Source of the DNA: Metallyticus violacea
Taxonomy: Eukaryota > Arthropoda > Insecta > Mantodea > Metallyticidae
NCBI GenBank assembly: GCA_030762175.1
Contig: CM060831.1
Location: 1,490,501-1,554,500 of the forward strand
DNA length: 64,000 nt
Direction of reading: 5' to 3'
In this document: positions 9,300 through 20,270 of the stretch, piece after piece
Layout of the letters: every line of letters begins with the position of its first letter
Position numbering within the stretch: the first letter of the stretch is position 1
Notes under the pieces: model-generated
Databases searched by the model: none
What the model was told of the DNA's origin: nothing
Seen by the model: the letters and a program-made list of their open reading frames with translations, nothing else
Program-made: the position numbers and the translations under genes

Positions 9300-10690
9300 A
9301 ATGTAAAGTTTCATACGCTTAAGCATGCAGTTGAAATTAAGGCTACATTTATTAAATTATATGATAATTACATAGTGCAGAGTTATATTAGAAAAGTATT
9401 GATTTGATGAAGATGTTTATTATGTATATGTTATAATTACATAATTTAGAGCTGTTTTGATAGGGATTGATATAATTTGTGACTTGTACTTTATATGTAT
9501 GTCATTTGGCAAGTACCTGTCATTTACAAAAGGCGTTATATACACTGGAGTCACATGGAGGTAAAGGTGTAAGAAAGAGACTTGTACCCTTACTGACGAC
9601 TCGTGGGTTGACCCTTCTTTAGTGTGAAATACAAAAGGGTAAAAGATTCCTTTGTCAGCACATGGAATTTCTGGCCATGTGAATATTTAGGCAGGAAATT
9701 CGAAAACAAAAACTTAACAGTCATGCGTCTCGCCGGTAGATGGTAAATCATCGGAGAAGATGGACAACTAGGAAACGGGACAGAATTTGAACAAATAAGA
9801 TATAGCAATAATTTTAAAAGGGAATGGAAATGTCAGAAGGGAAACAAAAATGTTTTATTACTAGCAAGCCGGGAGTACAAAGTGTTATGCCGTCTATTCA
9901 AAAGTATGCGAAAGCAAATGGTAAAAATGCGTGCGTTATCTCTGAGAACATTTGGCAATCTATAACTAAGGGAGGAAAAAGATCTTACTTTAGAAATCAA
10001 CATGTAAAGAAAGTGCGAAATTTATGACGGGCTGTTCTTGGAAAATTCAGACTTGTGGGAAAATATTGTAGATCAGAAGGGGGGGATTTTTTAGCCAATG
10101 GGCATCGAATAAAAATCAACAAATGAGGACAGCTTAGCGATACAATAAATATTTTAAGATAGCCAATGGTGAACATATAACTCTGGAATAGAATAATAAA
10201 CGAGGGAATTTAATTTAGCGAGAGGCGTGGCGATGATATAGGAAAACAGGGGTATAGGATCAAAGGGAGGATTCTCGATTTTTTTTGGGCAGTTAGAAGT
10301 TAGGGGTTAACAGAGGGAGATTTTGAGCAATGGGTTGTGCGAGATAGTTGGTAGGAAGTCCTGAGAAGAATAATTAGCTAGCAGTTAGTAGTGAAGACAG
10401 CGACGAGCAGTCAGGAAGTAACCATCATCATTTTCATATTTGAATAAACAGTTTGGAAAAAGTCAACTTAGTGTATATTTTGGGCGATACATTTATTGTT
10501 CTCGTGGATCTAAATTGATCCACCAAACACTCCAGTGGACCCTGAGATTCAACCCAACAGAATTGGAGCAGACGTCATAGGAGCAGCCAGGGAAACAACG
10601 AGACCACGAACAGCAGTCAACAACATAACCACATCCACCATACACACCTAACCGAAACCCATTCCATAACAAACCCCACTCCTATCAGAC
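9300..10690. mobile_element. Insertion in mariner; possible LTR-retrotransposon fragment
   Basis: Bounded by loss of homology to the mariner at 23.5-24.7 kb. It starts near TGTAAAGTTTC (9303). A polyadenylation-like AATAAACAG lies at 10441, followed ~45 bp later by GGGCGATACA and then non-LTR-like internal sequence (CCACCAAACACTCCAGTGGA). A long terminal repeat of ~1.19 kb with part of the adjoining leader would explain this. I see no gag or pol motif and no clear target duplication, so the LTR reading is only a hypothesis. The ORF at 9824-10027 is unrecognised. Confidence 0.35.
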
Positions 10691-10774
10691 GCTAATAGCG
10701 TGGGACATTTTTATATCAAACATACGCCCACGCATCCTCATTTCAGCTCCAAGCATAGTCACTTGTTTCTGACG

Positions 10775-11760
10775 ATCGTGTAAACAAACAAATGGATAAA
10801 AAATTAAATACGAGCTGTAATACAGTACTTCATTTCGAAGGATTTAACCCCAACAGAAATAAAAAGGAAGTTCGATTCCACATTAAAGGATTCTTCCCCT
10901 TCATTTTCGACAGTTAAAAAGTAAGCTGCTGAATTTAAGCGTGGTCATACATTGAGTGAAGATGATGAACGCTTAGGACGTTCCAAAACTGCTACGAACG
11001 ATGAGATTGTAACAAAAATTCTCTATGTCGTTCTCAGTGTTCCGTTGAAGGTATGCGAGTTGGCTGATTTTGCAAAGATCTCGACAGGTCGTGCCCACTA
11101 CTTTTACAGGAAATTTTGAGTAAGAGAAAGCTTTCCACCCGATGGGTGCCGTGCTTGTTAACAACGGACCAAAAACGCATTCAAATGAACATTCGCAAGA
11201 GTGTTTGACGTGTTTAAACGCAATTCCAGTGAGTTTCTCTGACATTTCATAACAGCAGATGAAACATAGATTCATCACTACACTGCAGAGACGAAGGAAT
11301 AGTCCAGACAGTGGGTGAGAACAGGTGAAAGTGCATCAAAGAAAGCAAAAACAGTTCTATCTGCAGAAAAAGTCATGACTACGGTTTTCTGGGATTCTAG
11401 TGGTGTGGTCTACCTCCAGAAGGGCAGAACCATCACTGGGGAGTATTACGCTTCACTACTGGACCAACTGAAGGATGCTTTTCAGGCTAAGCGTTCACAC
11501 CTTGTGAAAAAGAAAATTCTCTTTCATCACAATAATGTACTTTCACGCACGTCTGGGATTTTTGCTGCTAAACTACGTGACCTTAGCTTCCAAGTGCTTC
11601 CACATCCGTCATATTCGCCGGTTTTGGCTCACAGAGATTACTTTTGTTCCCAAACCTGAAGAAATGGTTGGGTGGACGATGATTCACATCAAATGATGAG
11701 GTTGAAGCTGAGACAGACGCTTATTCTTCACAGTTGGACAAATCTTTTTTTCCCGAGGGT
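10775..11760 (+). pseudogene. mariner (SETMAR-type) transposase pseudogene
   Basis: DDE transposase of the mariner family. The first catalytic block reads ITADET at 11249-11266, with the Asp codon intact at 11258-11260. In the same frame it continues through two TAG stops (one where Trp is expected, one where Gln is expected) into the open frame at 11315-11659. That frame contains VFWDSSGVVYLQKGRTITGE. The second-Asp block reads FHHNN instead of FHHDN, so that catalytic residue is lost. The third block reads PSYSPVLAHRDYF. The HTH part upstream (10.78-11.1 kb) is frameshifted but aligns with the 24.4-kb copy. Non-functional by several independent lesions. Confidence 0.8.
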
Positions 11761-11899
11761 ATTAAAGTTGTTGGAAAGTCGTTGGAGTAAATGTATTGAT
11801 TTACAAGGTGACTGTATTGAAAAATAAAAAAGAAGACATTTCTTTTAAATCTTGGGTTTTCTTGGTCAGGCCAAGAACTTTTAGAACGCCCCTCTTAAG

Positions 11900-12265
11900 A
11901 AGAAGAGTAAAGGTATATTGTCAAAAAAATTATCTTTATTAAACAACTCTCGTACTTGGGGATTTATGAACATTTATTTATAGAATAAGGTAACTCCCTA
12001 TAAGGAATAATTAACAATTTACTTTCTTATATGAAATTTTTGAAGAATGGCTCAGATTAAAATCCGCAATTTAACATTTTAAAACTAAAATGTTTTAAGA
12101 AAAATTTAACTTCCCTCTCAACAAATGACGAAACTATAAAGTAGAAAAAGTCAGCCATCACCATAGCTCTAACGAGCCGTGTATCTTTAAATGCGTTCCG
12201 ATACGGAATGTAGAATCTGCTGTGATGAAGCGAGTTCCTTCGGGATGTCGTCTTCCGCAAAACCA
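11900..12265. other. No recognised element; small minus-strand ORF
   Basis: The minus ORF 12266-12057 (69 codons) starts beside the GC-rich patch at 12270-12420 and has the segment YRNAFKDTRLVRAMVMADFF. I do not recognise it. It is the best placed candidate here for a host-derived exon or an unknown repeat, but there is no supporting motif. Confidence 0.2.
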
Positions 12266-12420
12266 ATTAGAGGGCGCCACACAGATAAGTGGGGCCCGAC
12301 CTCGATCGTGACGTCACTACGGCCAATCGAATTTCACTTGTAGCCGCCGCAGGTTGGAACTTCTTTCCGATGTGATAGCGTTCAACATTTATGGACTGTG
12401 TTGCGGGTTTAAGGTGAGAT
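12266..12420. promoter_or_regulatory. GC-rich promoter-like patch with CRE, CCAAT and splice-donor-like motif
   Basis: About 150 bp of markedly higher GC and CpG content than its surroundings. It contains the palindrome TGACGTCA (cAMP-response-element core) at about 12308, GGCCAAT (CCAAT box) just after it, and TAGAGGGCGCCA at 12270, close to the CTCF core AGRGGGCGC. AAG|GTGAG near 12410 resembles a 5' splice site. Together these could mark a promoter with a non-coding first exon, but a GC-rich repeat could also give them. No downstream coding exon is recognised. Confidence 0.3.
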
Positions 12421-13735
12421 CAGACACTATATTACAGATACTTCATTACATAAATTCTGAGCTCTAATTTAGAGAATGTTCTGAGAAAAATAATTACTTA
12501 TTATTTGTTTTGTATTAGACTTTTCTATAAAAATGTATTAATATTCATGTACAACAGTTCTTATGCAAATGACCTGAAACTCGAGCTCAGCAATAAACGT
12601 AATAATGTAGATCGGCTGTAAAAATGCCATGCTTCTATCTTCATTAGTTTATGAGGAAAATTTGCATGTGTTGTGAATTTTTCACTTAAAACTAAAATAG
12701 CGTTAAAGTTAACACATCTAATCCATTTGTTGCACCTGCATCTTCACACAAAGTAATATTACTACCACAGGAGACAATATCACTCAACACTGTAATTAAA
12801 ATATTCAAGTCAATTGCTACATTAATATTCCCTTTGTTCTCTTCAGAACATTTCATATGATTACCAGATATATTTTTCTTGAAATTTCTAAGGGGAGTGT
12901 AAATAATTGGTTTATCATTCATAGAATGGTCTTCAGAAATAGACATGCTATTTTCATTATCCCTACTAAATAGGTTTTGTAACACCTATTTCCTTTGTTT
13001 TTAATTATTTTATACCTGGTAGACCTAGACATGATAGTAGATGTATTTAGGGAAGAAAACTGGAATGTATCGCTTATAAAACTCAAAATAAAGTTAAACT
13101 TTCCAATTGCTTCAAAAATTAAACACAGCCATTACTGCTACTGACATTTAAAACCTACAAAATAAATCAAACCACAGTCGTCTATAGCAAATGGTTTCAG
13201 AGATATTTTCATGTTTATGCAATAGTTTGGGGTATTAAAAATGTAGTTTGGCATATAAAACACATTACGCAATTAAAAGCACTTATAATTGCAACTTTTC
13301 AATAAATTATACACCAAATTAAGCAGAAAAATGCAAATAATTATTTGGAACAAAGTTTCAAATTTTACATGTGATCTTGTCTTAAAACATACACACGATG
13401 CTGATATGCTCTTAACCTAACTGAAAAACATCTGTATACAATTTTTATATATTTACTTTAAATCATTTTAAGTTTGTACAAGGGAACAAGTATTAATTAA
13501 TTTTATTTGCTATGTTCATACAGTTTAATATCACAGCTGTGCTTTAAAAAAATCCGATGATCTTGGTTTACGTGCCGTTGCCACAAAATATTAAAATAGT
13601 ATCACACTTATAAATGTAAATGACAGATTTTAGCTCTCCCTCACTTGTATTACAGATATCTGATGATTATTGCACATTAAATATTTTTACTTTCTAAGAA
13701 GTAAGACACCTTCCCGTCAACATCCCGGGGAGGAG
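12421..13735. other. AT-rich, no supported gene
   Basis: The minus ORF 12985-12692 (97 codons) has no motif I can assign. TGACATTAAC-type words and low GC elsewhere. Nothing else is supported. Confidence 0.25.
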
Positions 13736-13737
13736 AG

Positions 13738-14335
13738 TGAGTACGAGGTGTCATTACAAATTAATATGAAGCAATTATCACTAGATGGCAGCATTAGTCC
13801 GGTGTCGACAAGAGACAACCGACGTTAAAAATATGAAACAGTAGTTGCAAAATGGCACCGTCTCTGAATCCTCGAGCAGCAATCAATTGTTTGTGCGATT
13901 TTAGTGGGCAACAAGGTGTATTTATAAAAATTTGCTTCTATCTACGATGTCATGTCAAGCTGTTTACAACCGGGTGCAGAAGTTCTCTGAAGGTCGGATA
14001 ACGGAGAGGCGAACTTGCAACGGATTGAAGACTTAATCCGAGCAGACACTATAGCCTCATAAAGCATGAGGTTAGGTCTTCACAAAGTCTGTTGAGCCCA
14101 CAACACAAAATGCAAAGAATGGGTCTGCCATAACATGCTAGCCCGAATTGTCACAGGTTAGAAGTATCAAATGACACTCCACGGTCTTCTGGCATCACGA
14201 AGGCATACTGCTCATCGCATTCCGTCCTCAAGGACAAACCATAAATGCCAACGTCTACTGTAACATTCTCAGGAAACTTCGGAAGGCCAAACTCCATCAG
14301 CAAATACCTACAATCAGTTGCTTCTATCATAAATC
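13738..14335 (+). pseudogene. Deletion derivative of a mariner-like element (family D)
   Basis: The left end at 13746-13800 (GAGGTGTCATTACAAATTAA then CTAGATGGCAGCATTAGT) matches the start, on the other strand, of the element at 28.9-29.8 kb. The HTH coding part is visible as DVMSCQAVYNRVQKFSEGR at about 13950-14000, parallel to PGVNCLSCQAVYNWLRKFSE in that copy. After about 14040 the frames break and only ..PTTQNAKNGSA matches (14096-14130). The catalytic domain is mostly missing, so this is an internally deleted or strongly eroded copy. Confidence 0.6.
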
Positions 14336-15000
14336 AATAAATTTCGGGTCTAGAGAGTACATTTGATTTTTTCGCTTTATATTCCACTGAACACTTCTTC
14401 AAAAAATCAAAACCTTACCAAAAGATGAAACGTCGATATTTTATTTCACCTTCACCATACATTTAACTTTCGAATACACACACCAGAGTGTCGAAGGCAT
14501 ACAAACATTCAACTGGAAAAAGTAAACAAATTTAGGAATCTAAATTTGAAATTACTTAACATATTAATAAACAAACGTTATATTATATATTTATCAGCTC
14601 TGAAAACAAAATGAGTTTTTCATTAGTTGAACTAACACGTTTCTCTTTTCTCCATGTACAGAACTTGTCATATTCCTTTTCGCATACACCTTTTAGATTT
14701 TGGAGGAATTAACAAACCTCAGCTACCCTTAGCTTCCTTCATAATTTCTTCTGGGCCGATATTCATATTCTCAATATCAAACATTGCGGAATTAGCATCC
14801 AATCCATTTGAATTGTTCAAAACAAAACAAAACTAAGAAACCATACAATTTTATACGTCACATCACATTTTGTAAATTTTAATACTTTTTAAAAATGTTT
14901 CAACACTGAAATTACATGAAACGTTGTGGAATCTGAACACCCGTGCCACAGTTACCAACATTATACATAAATAACCAACTCGGTATACTTATAATATCTT
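14336..15000. other. No recognisable gene
   Basis: The plus ORF at 14654-14836 is unrecognised. AT-rich background. Confidence 0.25.
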
Positions 15001-15004
15001 ATTT

Positions 15005-15115
15005 CACGGCATTTTCCTTCATCAGAAGCAGTAGTGAAGGCTGCGGAGGCGATTCTGAAAGACCGTTCCCAGCATGATTTTGACAGGTCCATTGCCACTA
15101 ACGGGGACTACTTTA
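15005..15115 (+). pseudogene. Fragment of mariner family A transposase C-terminus
   Basis: The frame reads FPSSEAVVKAAEAILKDR, closely matching FPSAETAVKAAEVILTDL in the mariner at 38.3-39.3 kb and the equivalent part of the copy at 49.6-50.5 kb. A following NGDYF resembles the GDYFE end of mariner transposases. Only ~35 codons are preserved. Confidence 0.55.
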
Positions 15116-15645
15116 ATGCTTTGAACAGTCTCGTAATATCAGACTACTCAAGTGCGTGCTGTCCCTACTTCCGAACATCAATTGAAGAGATTCAAGACCC
15201 TCTACTTATCGAGTATGAGCTCATGGTGCTCTAACACTCCAGAAGACAAATTTCTTCTTTTGCTTTCAGATGCTGCATCATACATGTTACTGTCTGCCTC
15301 CGGTTTGAAGAGCTATTTAGTTCCCAAAGTTGTTTTTTTTTTTGGGGGGGTGTCAAGTGTAGTTAAAAATGACGTTAAAAGTTTGTATCATACAATTTTC
15401 TTTTTCTACGTATGACAGCACAAAATTACATCAAATAAATATTTCATGGCCGCTTTAACCTACAATAATCAACAAAGTGGGTAGGAATGCTGGCTGCATC
15501 CGGTGATGGTAATTTCCAGAACATGTACAATATCGGAGCGCCTCATATACAGTAGTGGTATTAATTCTGGACACTTTACAAAATTTGTTGAATTTTACGT
15601 TAAGCTTTTGATTTTAATTGAAATTTTTGCTTTTATTGAACTCAA

Positions 15646-15686
<41 letters not shown>

Positions 15687-16165
15687 GCTTTCTCAGCTAA
15701 ACCTTAAGTAGGAATTCAGGAGAAAAGAAATAATAGAAATGCTTAAAAAACTTGCCACCAACAAACAATAAAACCTGAAAGAAATGTGGTGTACCTTTTA
15801 TTTAAATATCAAATACAAAGAAAATGTGCATTTGCATTATGCTTAAAGTTTTAATTAACGAATCCGTAACTTCCACATTTAGAGCTGATTGCTAAACGCA
15901 AAACAACTGCAGTGATAAAGCGTCATCATTGAGAACTACAGTCAAGCCAAAGTCGGATTTTAGGAGCAAGAAGATCACAAGCTGTCCTTACTGTGGTCTG
16001 AGTATCGGACATTCGAAGGAAAATAAAATTATTATCGGGGTCACAAATTCACTTTACCAGATTTGATGAATATATAAGGCAAAATGGATTTCAAAGAAAA
16101 GTAATGAATAAATTTACAGAGTTGATTATGCTGTCGCAAGTATGTATATCCTGCTATCATATTTG
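15116..16165. other. No gene; contains (ATT)n microsatellite
   Basis: ORFs at 15152-15415 and 15503-15700 are unrecognised. The (ATT)n run lies at about 15644-15686. A G-run (TTTTTTGGGGGGG) occurs at 15341-15352. Confidence 0.3.
15644..15686. repeat. (ATT)n microsatellite
   Basis: About 14 uninterrupted ATT repeats, seen directly. Confidence 0.95.
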
Positions 16166-16170
16166 TGACC

Positions 16171-16445
16171 ACGGGTGGCCGAGGTCTTTAAGGCGCGGAC
16201 TCATGAGCGGGAGCTCTGGGGTTCGAATCCCGCCAGGACCGTCCTGCCTGACTAAGGCTTTTTTCAGGTTTTCCTCAGTCCTCATACATGCAAATGCCGG
16301 GGAGGTACCCTAAACTTAAGCCTGGAACGATTCCTTCTTTAAAACATAAATCCTTTCCCAATATATCATTTCATGTATCACCAGTGTCCATCGCCTGTGG
16401 TGTCTGTGTAGCAAAAACGGGCGTTAAACACCGTTCATTCATAAT
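16171..16445 (+). repeat. tRNA-derived SINE, family A, near full length
   Basis: The head resembles a tRNA gene. GGGTGGCCGAGGTCTTTAAGG holds an A-box-like stretch and GGTTCGAATCCCGCCAGGAC a good B box, about 30 bp apart, giving an internal RNA polymerase III promoter. The tRNA-unrelated body starts GACTAAGG then CAGGTTTTCCTCAGTCCTCA and GCAAATGCCGGGGAGGTACC. It is shared with copies at 35.5 kb and 49.3 kb. The 3' part runs to GGCGTTAAACACCGTTCATT. A genuine tRNA gene is unlikely because the cloverleaf cannot be closed cleanly and the body is repeated elsewhere. Confidence 0.8.
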
Positions 16446-17305
16446 ACAATCAAGAATCATTTCTCATAGTTTCATATTTCAATTTCAATTTTTGCGCCCC
16501 TAAAATTTAAAAATCAACGGTTTTGTAATCTTTCTCTGCTAACATTTGGTTTTGCAGTTAATTTAATTGTATCGCATTGGAAGACTGTTTTTACAGTTTC
16601 TAAACCAATATTTTCAAAAGAATAAAATTTGCTCGCATTAAAAAATTAGTTAAAAATCAATGAAGAGATAAGAAAATGTGGCACCCCTCAGGTAGTATGT
16701 ATCTTGTGCATTTTCTACATATGGTATACTGAGTAAAAGGAGCATAAGGCACTGACAAATAAAAAGCTGTGTAACTTCTGTCTTTTTTACGACATCATTT
16801 CAAAAATATTTCAGAAACAGAACATATATACTTGTGCAAAATTCATTGTTCCATAAAAAACATATTTCGTTTTACAAGAGTATTTCTGTTTACGTGGCAG
16901 CTACATATTCGTCAATGAAGATTTTATTTTGTTTTCCAAATATACATGAAATTCCAGTGTTTTTCATGAAATAAAAGGTAATTATGTAGAACACCACATT
17001 AATTAAGATAGGTAAATGTTTTTTTCCCCCAATTTTCATTGTTTATGGGTGGTTTCTGAATTATAGTTACGAATTATGGTTACGAATTTTATGCTTATTA
17101 TTACTACTACATTATCTTCTTCAAGGTCCCTGTTATATGCTCAGTTGAGAAAAAGTAACGTTTATGAATATTGCAGCGACTAGAAAAGTTTGTTTAAGGA
17201 GCTGTCAAGCATAGAAATGACTGACCTGTTTTCCACGCTCTACAGAAGTTTTACCATTACTCGATATTACTCGAAGTGAAGGAAAGTAACGGAAACTGAG
17301 TCTGT
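16446..17305. other. No recognisable gene
   Basis: AT-rich with short unrecognised ORFs only. Confidence 0.25.
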
Positions 17306-17309
17306 ACCT

Positions 17310-18440
17310 TTTAACAATATACGGTAACCTATGGTCTGTCTGTGTTTCAGAGGAAACAGACATGTCACTGTATGCCGTCCTGGTAAGTGCAAAATTATTC
17401 CCGGAGCTACGGAACAAGATGGAATGGTGGGCAACAGCTTTCCAGAACATTTTCAGAGACCAACTGTCCTGTGTTGGGTGGAAATGATCTGGCCAACAGA
17501 GTCCGAGAAGAGTCATGGGGGACATTCAGAAAGACCCGCACCACCAGGTCGCATGATGGAGCAAGTTCTACAGTTTTCGGCGCATATCAAAGGATTTGCA
17601 ATTGCAAACCACAGGTGTGTGGCGCATGGTGCCCGCTCATGCCGGACCCAGGTGTTTCGTGAGTTAAATAGCCTCCCGTGTACAGGCCTGCCTCTATGAG
17701 GATGTTTTATTTACGGACGCTCTTTAGCATATCTGGTCATCAGCGTCCCATTCATTCCAGGGCGTGAAACTGCTAGTAAATTTTGCTCAGAAGCCTCTTA
17801 TTTCAGGTTCTTTACATGCCGTAAATCTACGATACGGGATCTACGGTATTACTTACTTCCGAAGGAAGCCACACTTAGGATTTTTACGCCCGAAAAAAAA
17901 ATCCATCGAACCTGGCCGGAATTGAAACCGCGATTTTGGGTTTACCGCTAGAACACCAGGACCGATTCTATGAGGATGAACACAGTCTTGAAAATTGTCT
18001 GGTCAGAGAAAGCCATGTGCTCCTCAGTGGACATGTAGAACATCAAATGTCTTGGGTAGCAGAACCCTGCAGAGATCCCTACATTCTGAAAAAGTCACCA
18101 CATGGTGAGAATATCGGTCAACGCTGTTTGTTTGCAGGCCCTTATCCGCTTCCAAGCCAATTTGTGAGTCAGAGGTTTGGATTTTAAGCAACAAATCTCC
18201 CAGCAAGACGGGCCACACCACACATTGACCGTGATAATACTCTGTTCCTCCAAGTAGGTTCGCCTCTATCCTTCCAGAAGCAAATACTTCTCGATGTGTG
18301 ACACGTTTCTGTAGGGCATGTTAAAGGAACATCCCGATCACGTATCCTTGAAAACATCTGAGATATATCATATGTGCTGACACCATTGCCCGCAAACAAT
18401 ACACAGTAAATAATGACGGACGCCAAGTGCAGTATTTAAC
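17310..18440 (+). pseudogene. DUF4817-type transposase pseudogene split by a SINE
   Basis: The N-terminal half at 17345-17690 holds ANRVREESWGTFRKTRTT (the usual L..R.RE.G.F.K segment) and, in another frame, RRISKDLQLQTTGVWRM (the R.IS+.L.L...TVWR+ helix-turn-helix). The catalytic half resumes at about 17940: ENIVWSEKA-like words (canonical W.DEA), HVLLSGHVEHQ (HF.LSG.VN.QN), SQQDGPHHT at about 18195-18225 (FQQDGAPPHT, second Asp), and CDTFL.GMLKEH at 18297-18325 (CDFFLWG.LK.H, third Asp). The gap at 17690-17940 is filled by a minus-strand SINE of family B. Frameshifts throughout make it inactive. Confidence 0.65.
17690..17945 (-). repeat. SINE family B inserted in DUF4817 transposase
   Basis: Reverse complement of the family seen at 22.2 kb. 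Shared words are TTACGGACGC near the 3' end, CAGGGCGTGAAAC, CAGAAGCCTCTTATTTCAGG and GGTTCTTTACATGCCGTAAA. The tRNA-like head (reverse) is at about 17905-17945 with a B-box relic (GGAATTGAAACC). It sits between the two halves of the transposase at 17310-18440. Confidence 0.7.
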
Positions 18441-18829
18441 TGTATAAGGACCAGATAATGTTTCTGAAATACTCTAAGAGACGTGAGTGTGTTCTGCAAA
18501 ATTACTATATAAGATAAGTATCGATGAAACACTTTTTATTGTTCTTTGAACCTTGTAAGGTCATTTGGTCAGAATTATTCAGCGGAATACGAATCGGTAA
18601 CCTGTACGATCAGAAAATTGTGCGCAGGGCTAGAGCGAGTAGTGTCATTCCGGTAAATTAAACTTTAGCGTCAATAGTAAACATTTCGGCAATAATTACT
18701 TTTAAGATTTCGATGACATACACATACTTGATAGGTATGTGACTAACAATAAATGTTCTCGATTTGTATTTAATTATGCCATCCCTTTATATATGCTGAA
18801 GCAGTATTAACGACTTCACCTCCTCCTCA

Positions 18830-18872
<43 letters not shown>

Positions 18873-19125
18873 CTTTGGTGATATATATATGAAAATGTAT
18901 GTAGCAAACATGACTGGTGTATTATTTGTATTACCGTACACATGTTATATATATACAATATTCTTGTAACTTAAGAAGTGCCTGACGCCGTTTGCCCATA
19001 GTAAAACCTTTAACAATAACAGGCTGGAGAAAGCAGGGTATCCTTCATAGAAACCAGGGCGCTGTGTCATTGCTCTGCCTTTTTAAACAGACTTGTTGTT
19101 AAACTAGAAGCTACCGTTTTGTGAA
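18441..19125. other. No gene; contains (ATT)n microsatellite
   Basis: A microsatellite lies at about 18827-18872 and a short TA run near 18882. No ORF of note. Confidence 0.3.
18827..18872. repeat. (ATT)n microsatellite
   Basis: About 15 ATT repeats preceded by CCTCCTCCTCATTG, seen directly. Confidence 0.95.
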
Positions 19126-19126
19126 A

Positions 19127-19580
19127 GTTGTGTATGTGTGAGAGTTAAAAACCACGCTAGAGGCGAATCGTCCGAACTGTCAGGACCTTTAACACCCTGT
19201 AAAGTGTCGTGGGTATCAAGCGTCCTAACTATGCAGATTCAAGCTCTGTATAAATGGGCAATCTTGAGCCCCGAGCTTCGTTCTAGTTCTGATTCCGAAG
19301 CCGACAAGCAATGCATATTCTAGTTGAAATTACCAAGTTGAAGTGCTCATTCGTTCGGAAGTCCATGAGCTACATCGTTCAGTTTATTCACTTTGCTCAA
19401 TGCAGTTAAGTCTTCTAAATTGATCACCGTGTTCTACGAAATTCTCCATTCATACGACAAACGGCACGGCAATAGTAATTTTGAAGTGATTTATTCAATA
19501 AATCGTAAACTTAACCTACTTGTCGATGCATGTTCATTTATATCAACAACGCCTCTTCCTGGCCCATTGACTCAGTGTCA
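19127..19580 (+). mobile_element. LTR-like segment (possible solo LTR)
   Basis: The order of signals is that of a compact retroelement LTR. A TATA box, CTGTATAAATGGGC, lies at 19238-19251, with a likely start region (GAGCTTCGTTCTAG) ~30 bp downstream. A polyadenylation signal, AATAAA, follows at 19497, with a further 80 bp ending in GCCCATTGACTCAG. Higher GC than the flanks. No flanking gag/pol and no clear target duplication are visible. A host promoter is an alternative. Confidence 0.3.
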
Positions 19581-19916
19581 ATAAAACAGGCAAATTTTAT
19601 TACTCCTAATAGGACCGGAGTAGTAGATGAACTTCAGCAGCCGAGGCATCACACCACGACAAGAATCTATGCAGAAGGAGACTACATACAGGGGCTTTGA
19701 ACGACGCCACAACCACATACACCAAACAGTCTTAGTGAGGCTATATTAAATTAGGGCCTACGACATTAATACCGTCCCAATGCAGAGAATACACAGTGCA
19801 TCCAGTTTTGTGACATGCGCATAACACCCAAACAGTGCCTACTGTGTTTATAAAAAGTAATTTCAGATTCTTAAAACATGCAAGCAATAAGTAGCTACAA
19901 ACGTAACTAGAGAAAA

Positions 19917-20270
19917 ATGCGACTTGCCTATTGTATTTGTGTTACGTCACTAAAGGTGGAGATGATAATGCGACTCGTCTATTGTATTTGTGTTGCGTCA
20001 CTAAAGGTGGAGATAATAATGAGACTTGCCCATTGTATTTGTGTTACGTCACTAAAGGTGGAGATAATGAGACTTGCCTATTGTATTTGTGTTACGTCAC
20101 TAAAGGTGGAGATAATAATGCGACTTGCCTATTGTATTTGTGTTACGTCACTAAAGGTGGAGATAATAATGCGACTTGCCTATTGTATTTGTGTTACGTC
20201 ACTAAAGGTGGAGATAATAATGCGACTGGCCTATTGTATTTGTGTTACGTCACTAAAGGTGGAGGTAACT
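19917..20270 (+). repeat. 51-bp minisatellite, seven units
   Basis: Seven tandem units: six of 51 bp and the third of 48 bp. A unit contains ATGCGACTTGCCTATTGTAT, TTGTGTTACGTCACTAAAGG and TGGAGATAATA. Because 51 is divisible by three, two frames stay open across the array and give ORFs of 118-119 codons with 17-residue repeats (unit MRLAYCICVTSLKVEII). I take these ORFs as by-products. Six units keep TTACGTCAC, a CRE-like half-palindrome; unit 2 has TTGCGTCAC. Confidence 0.95.

Larger units (their letters stand above)
9226..11894 (+). mobile_element. SETMAR-type mariner element, interrupted by a ~1.4-kb insertion
   Basis: The left end GAGGGGTGTTCTGAAAGTTC (9226) and right end, reverse-complemented GAGGGGCGTTCTAAAAGTTC (to 11894), are inverted repeats. 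Both continue into TGGCCTGAC or CGGCCTGAC. The first ~70 bp (to about 9297) and the sequence from about 10760 onward match the left half of the related minus-strand copy at 23.5-24.7 kb. The intervening ~1.39 kb has no counterpart there, so it is read as a later insertion. Two copies of this subfamily occur in the window. Confidence 0.75.

Noticed and set aside
12692..12985. 97-codon minus ORF as a Mutator-like fragment
   Set aside because: A loose resemblance to a VA.D..ILI.VLSD stretch could not be tied to any Mutator motif (no Cys-His knuckle or DDE).
16171..16245. A functional tRNA gene
   Set aside because: A and B boxes are present, but the stem pairing is poor and the downstream body is repeated in other SINE copies.
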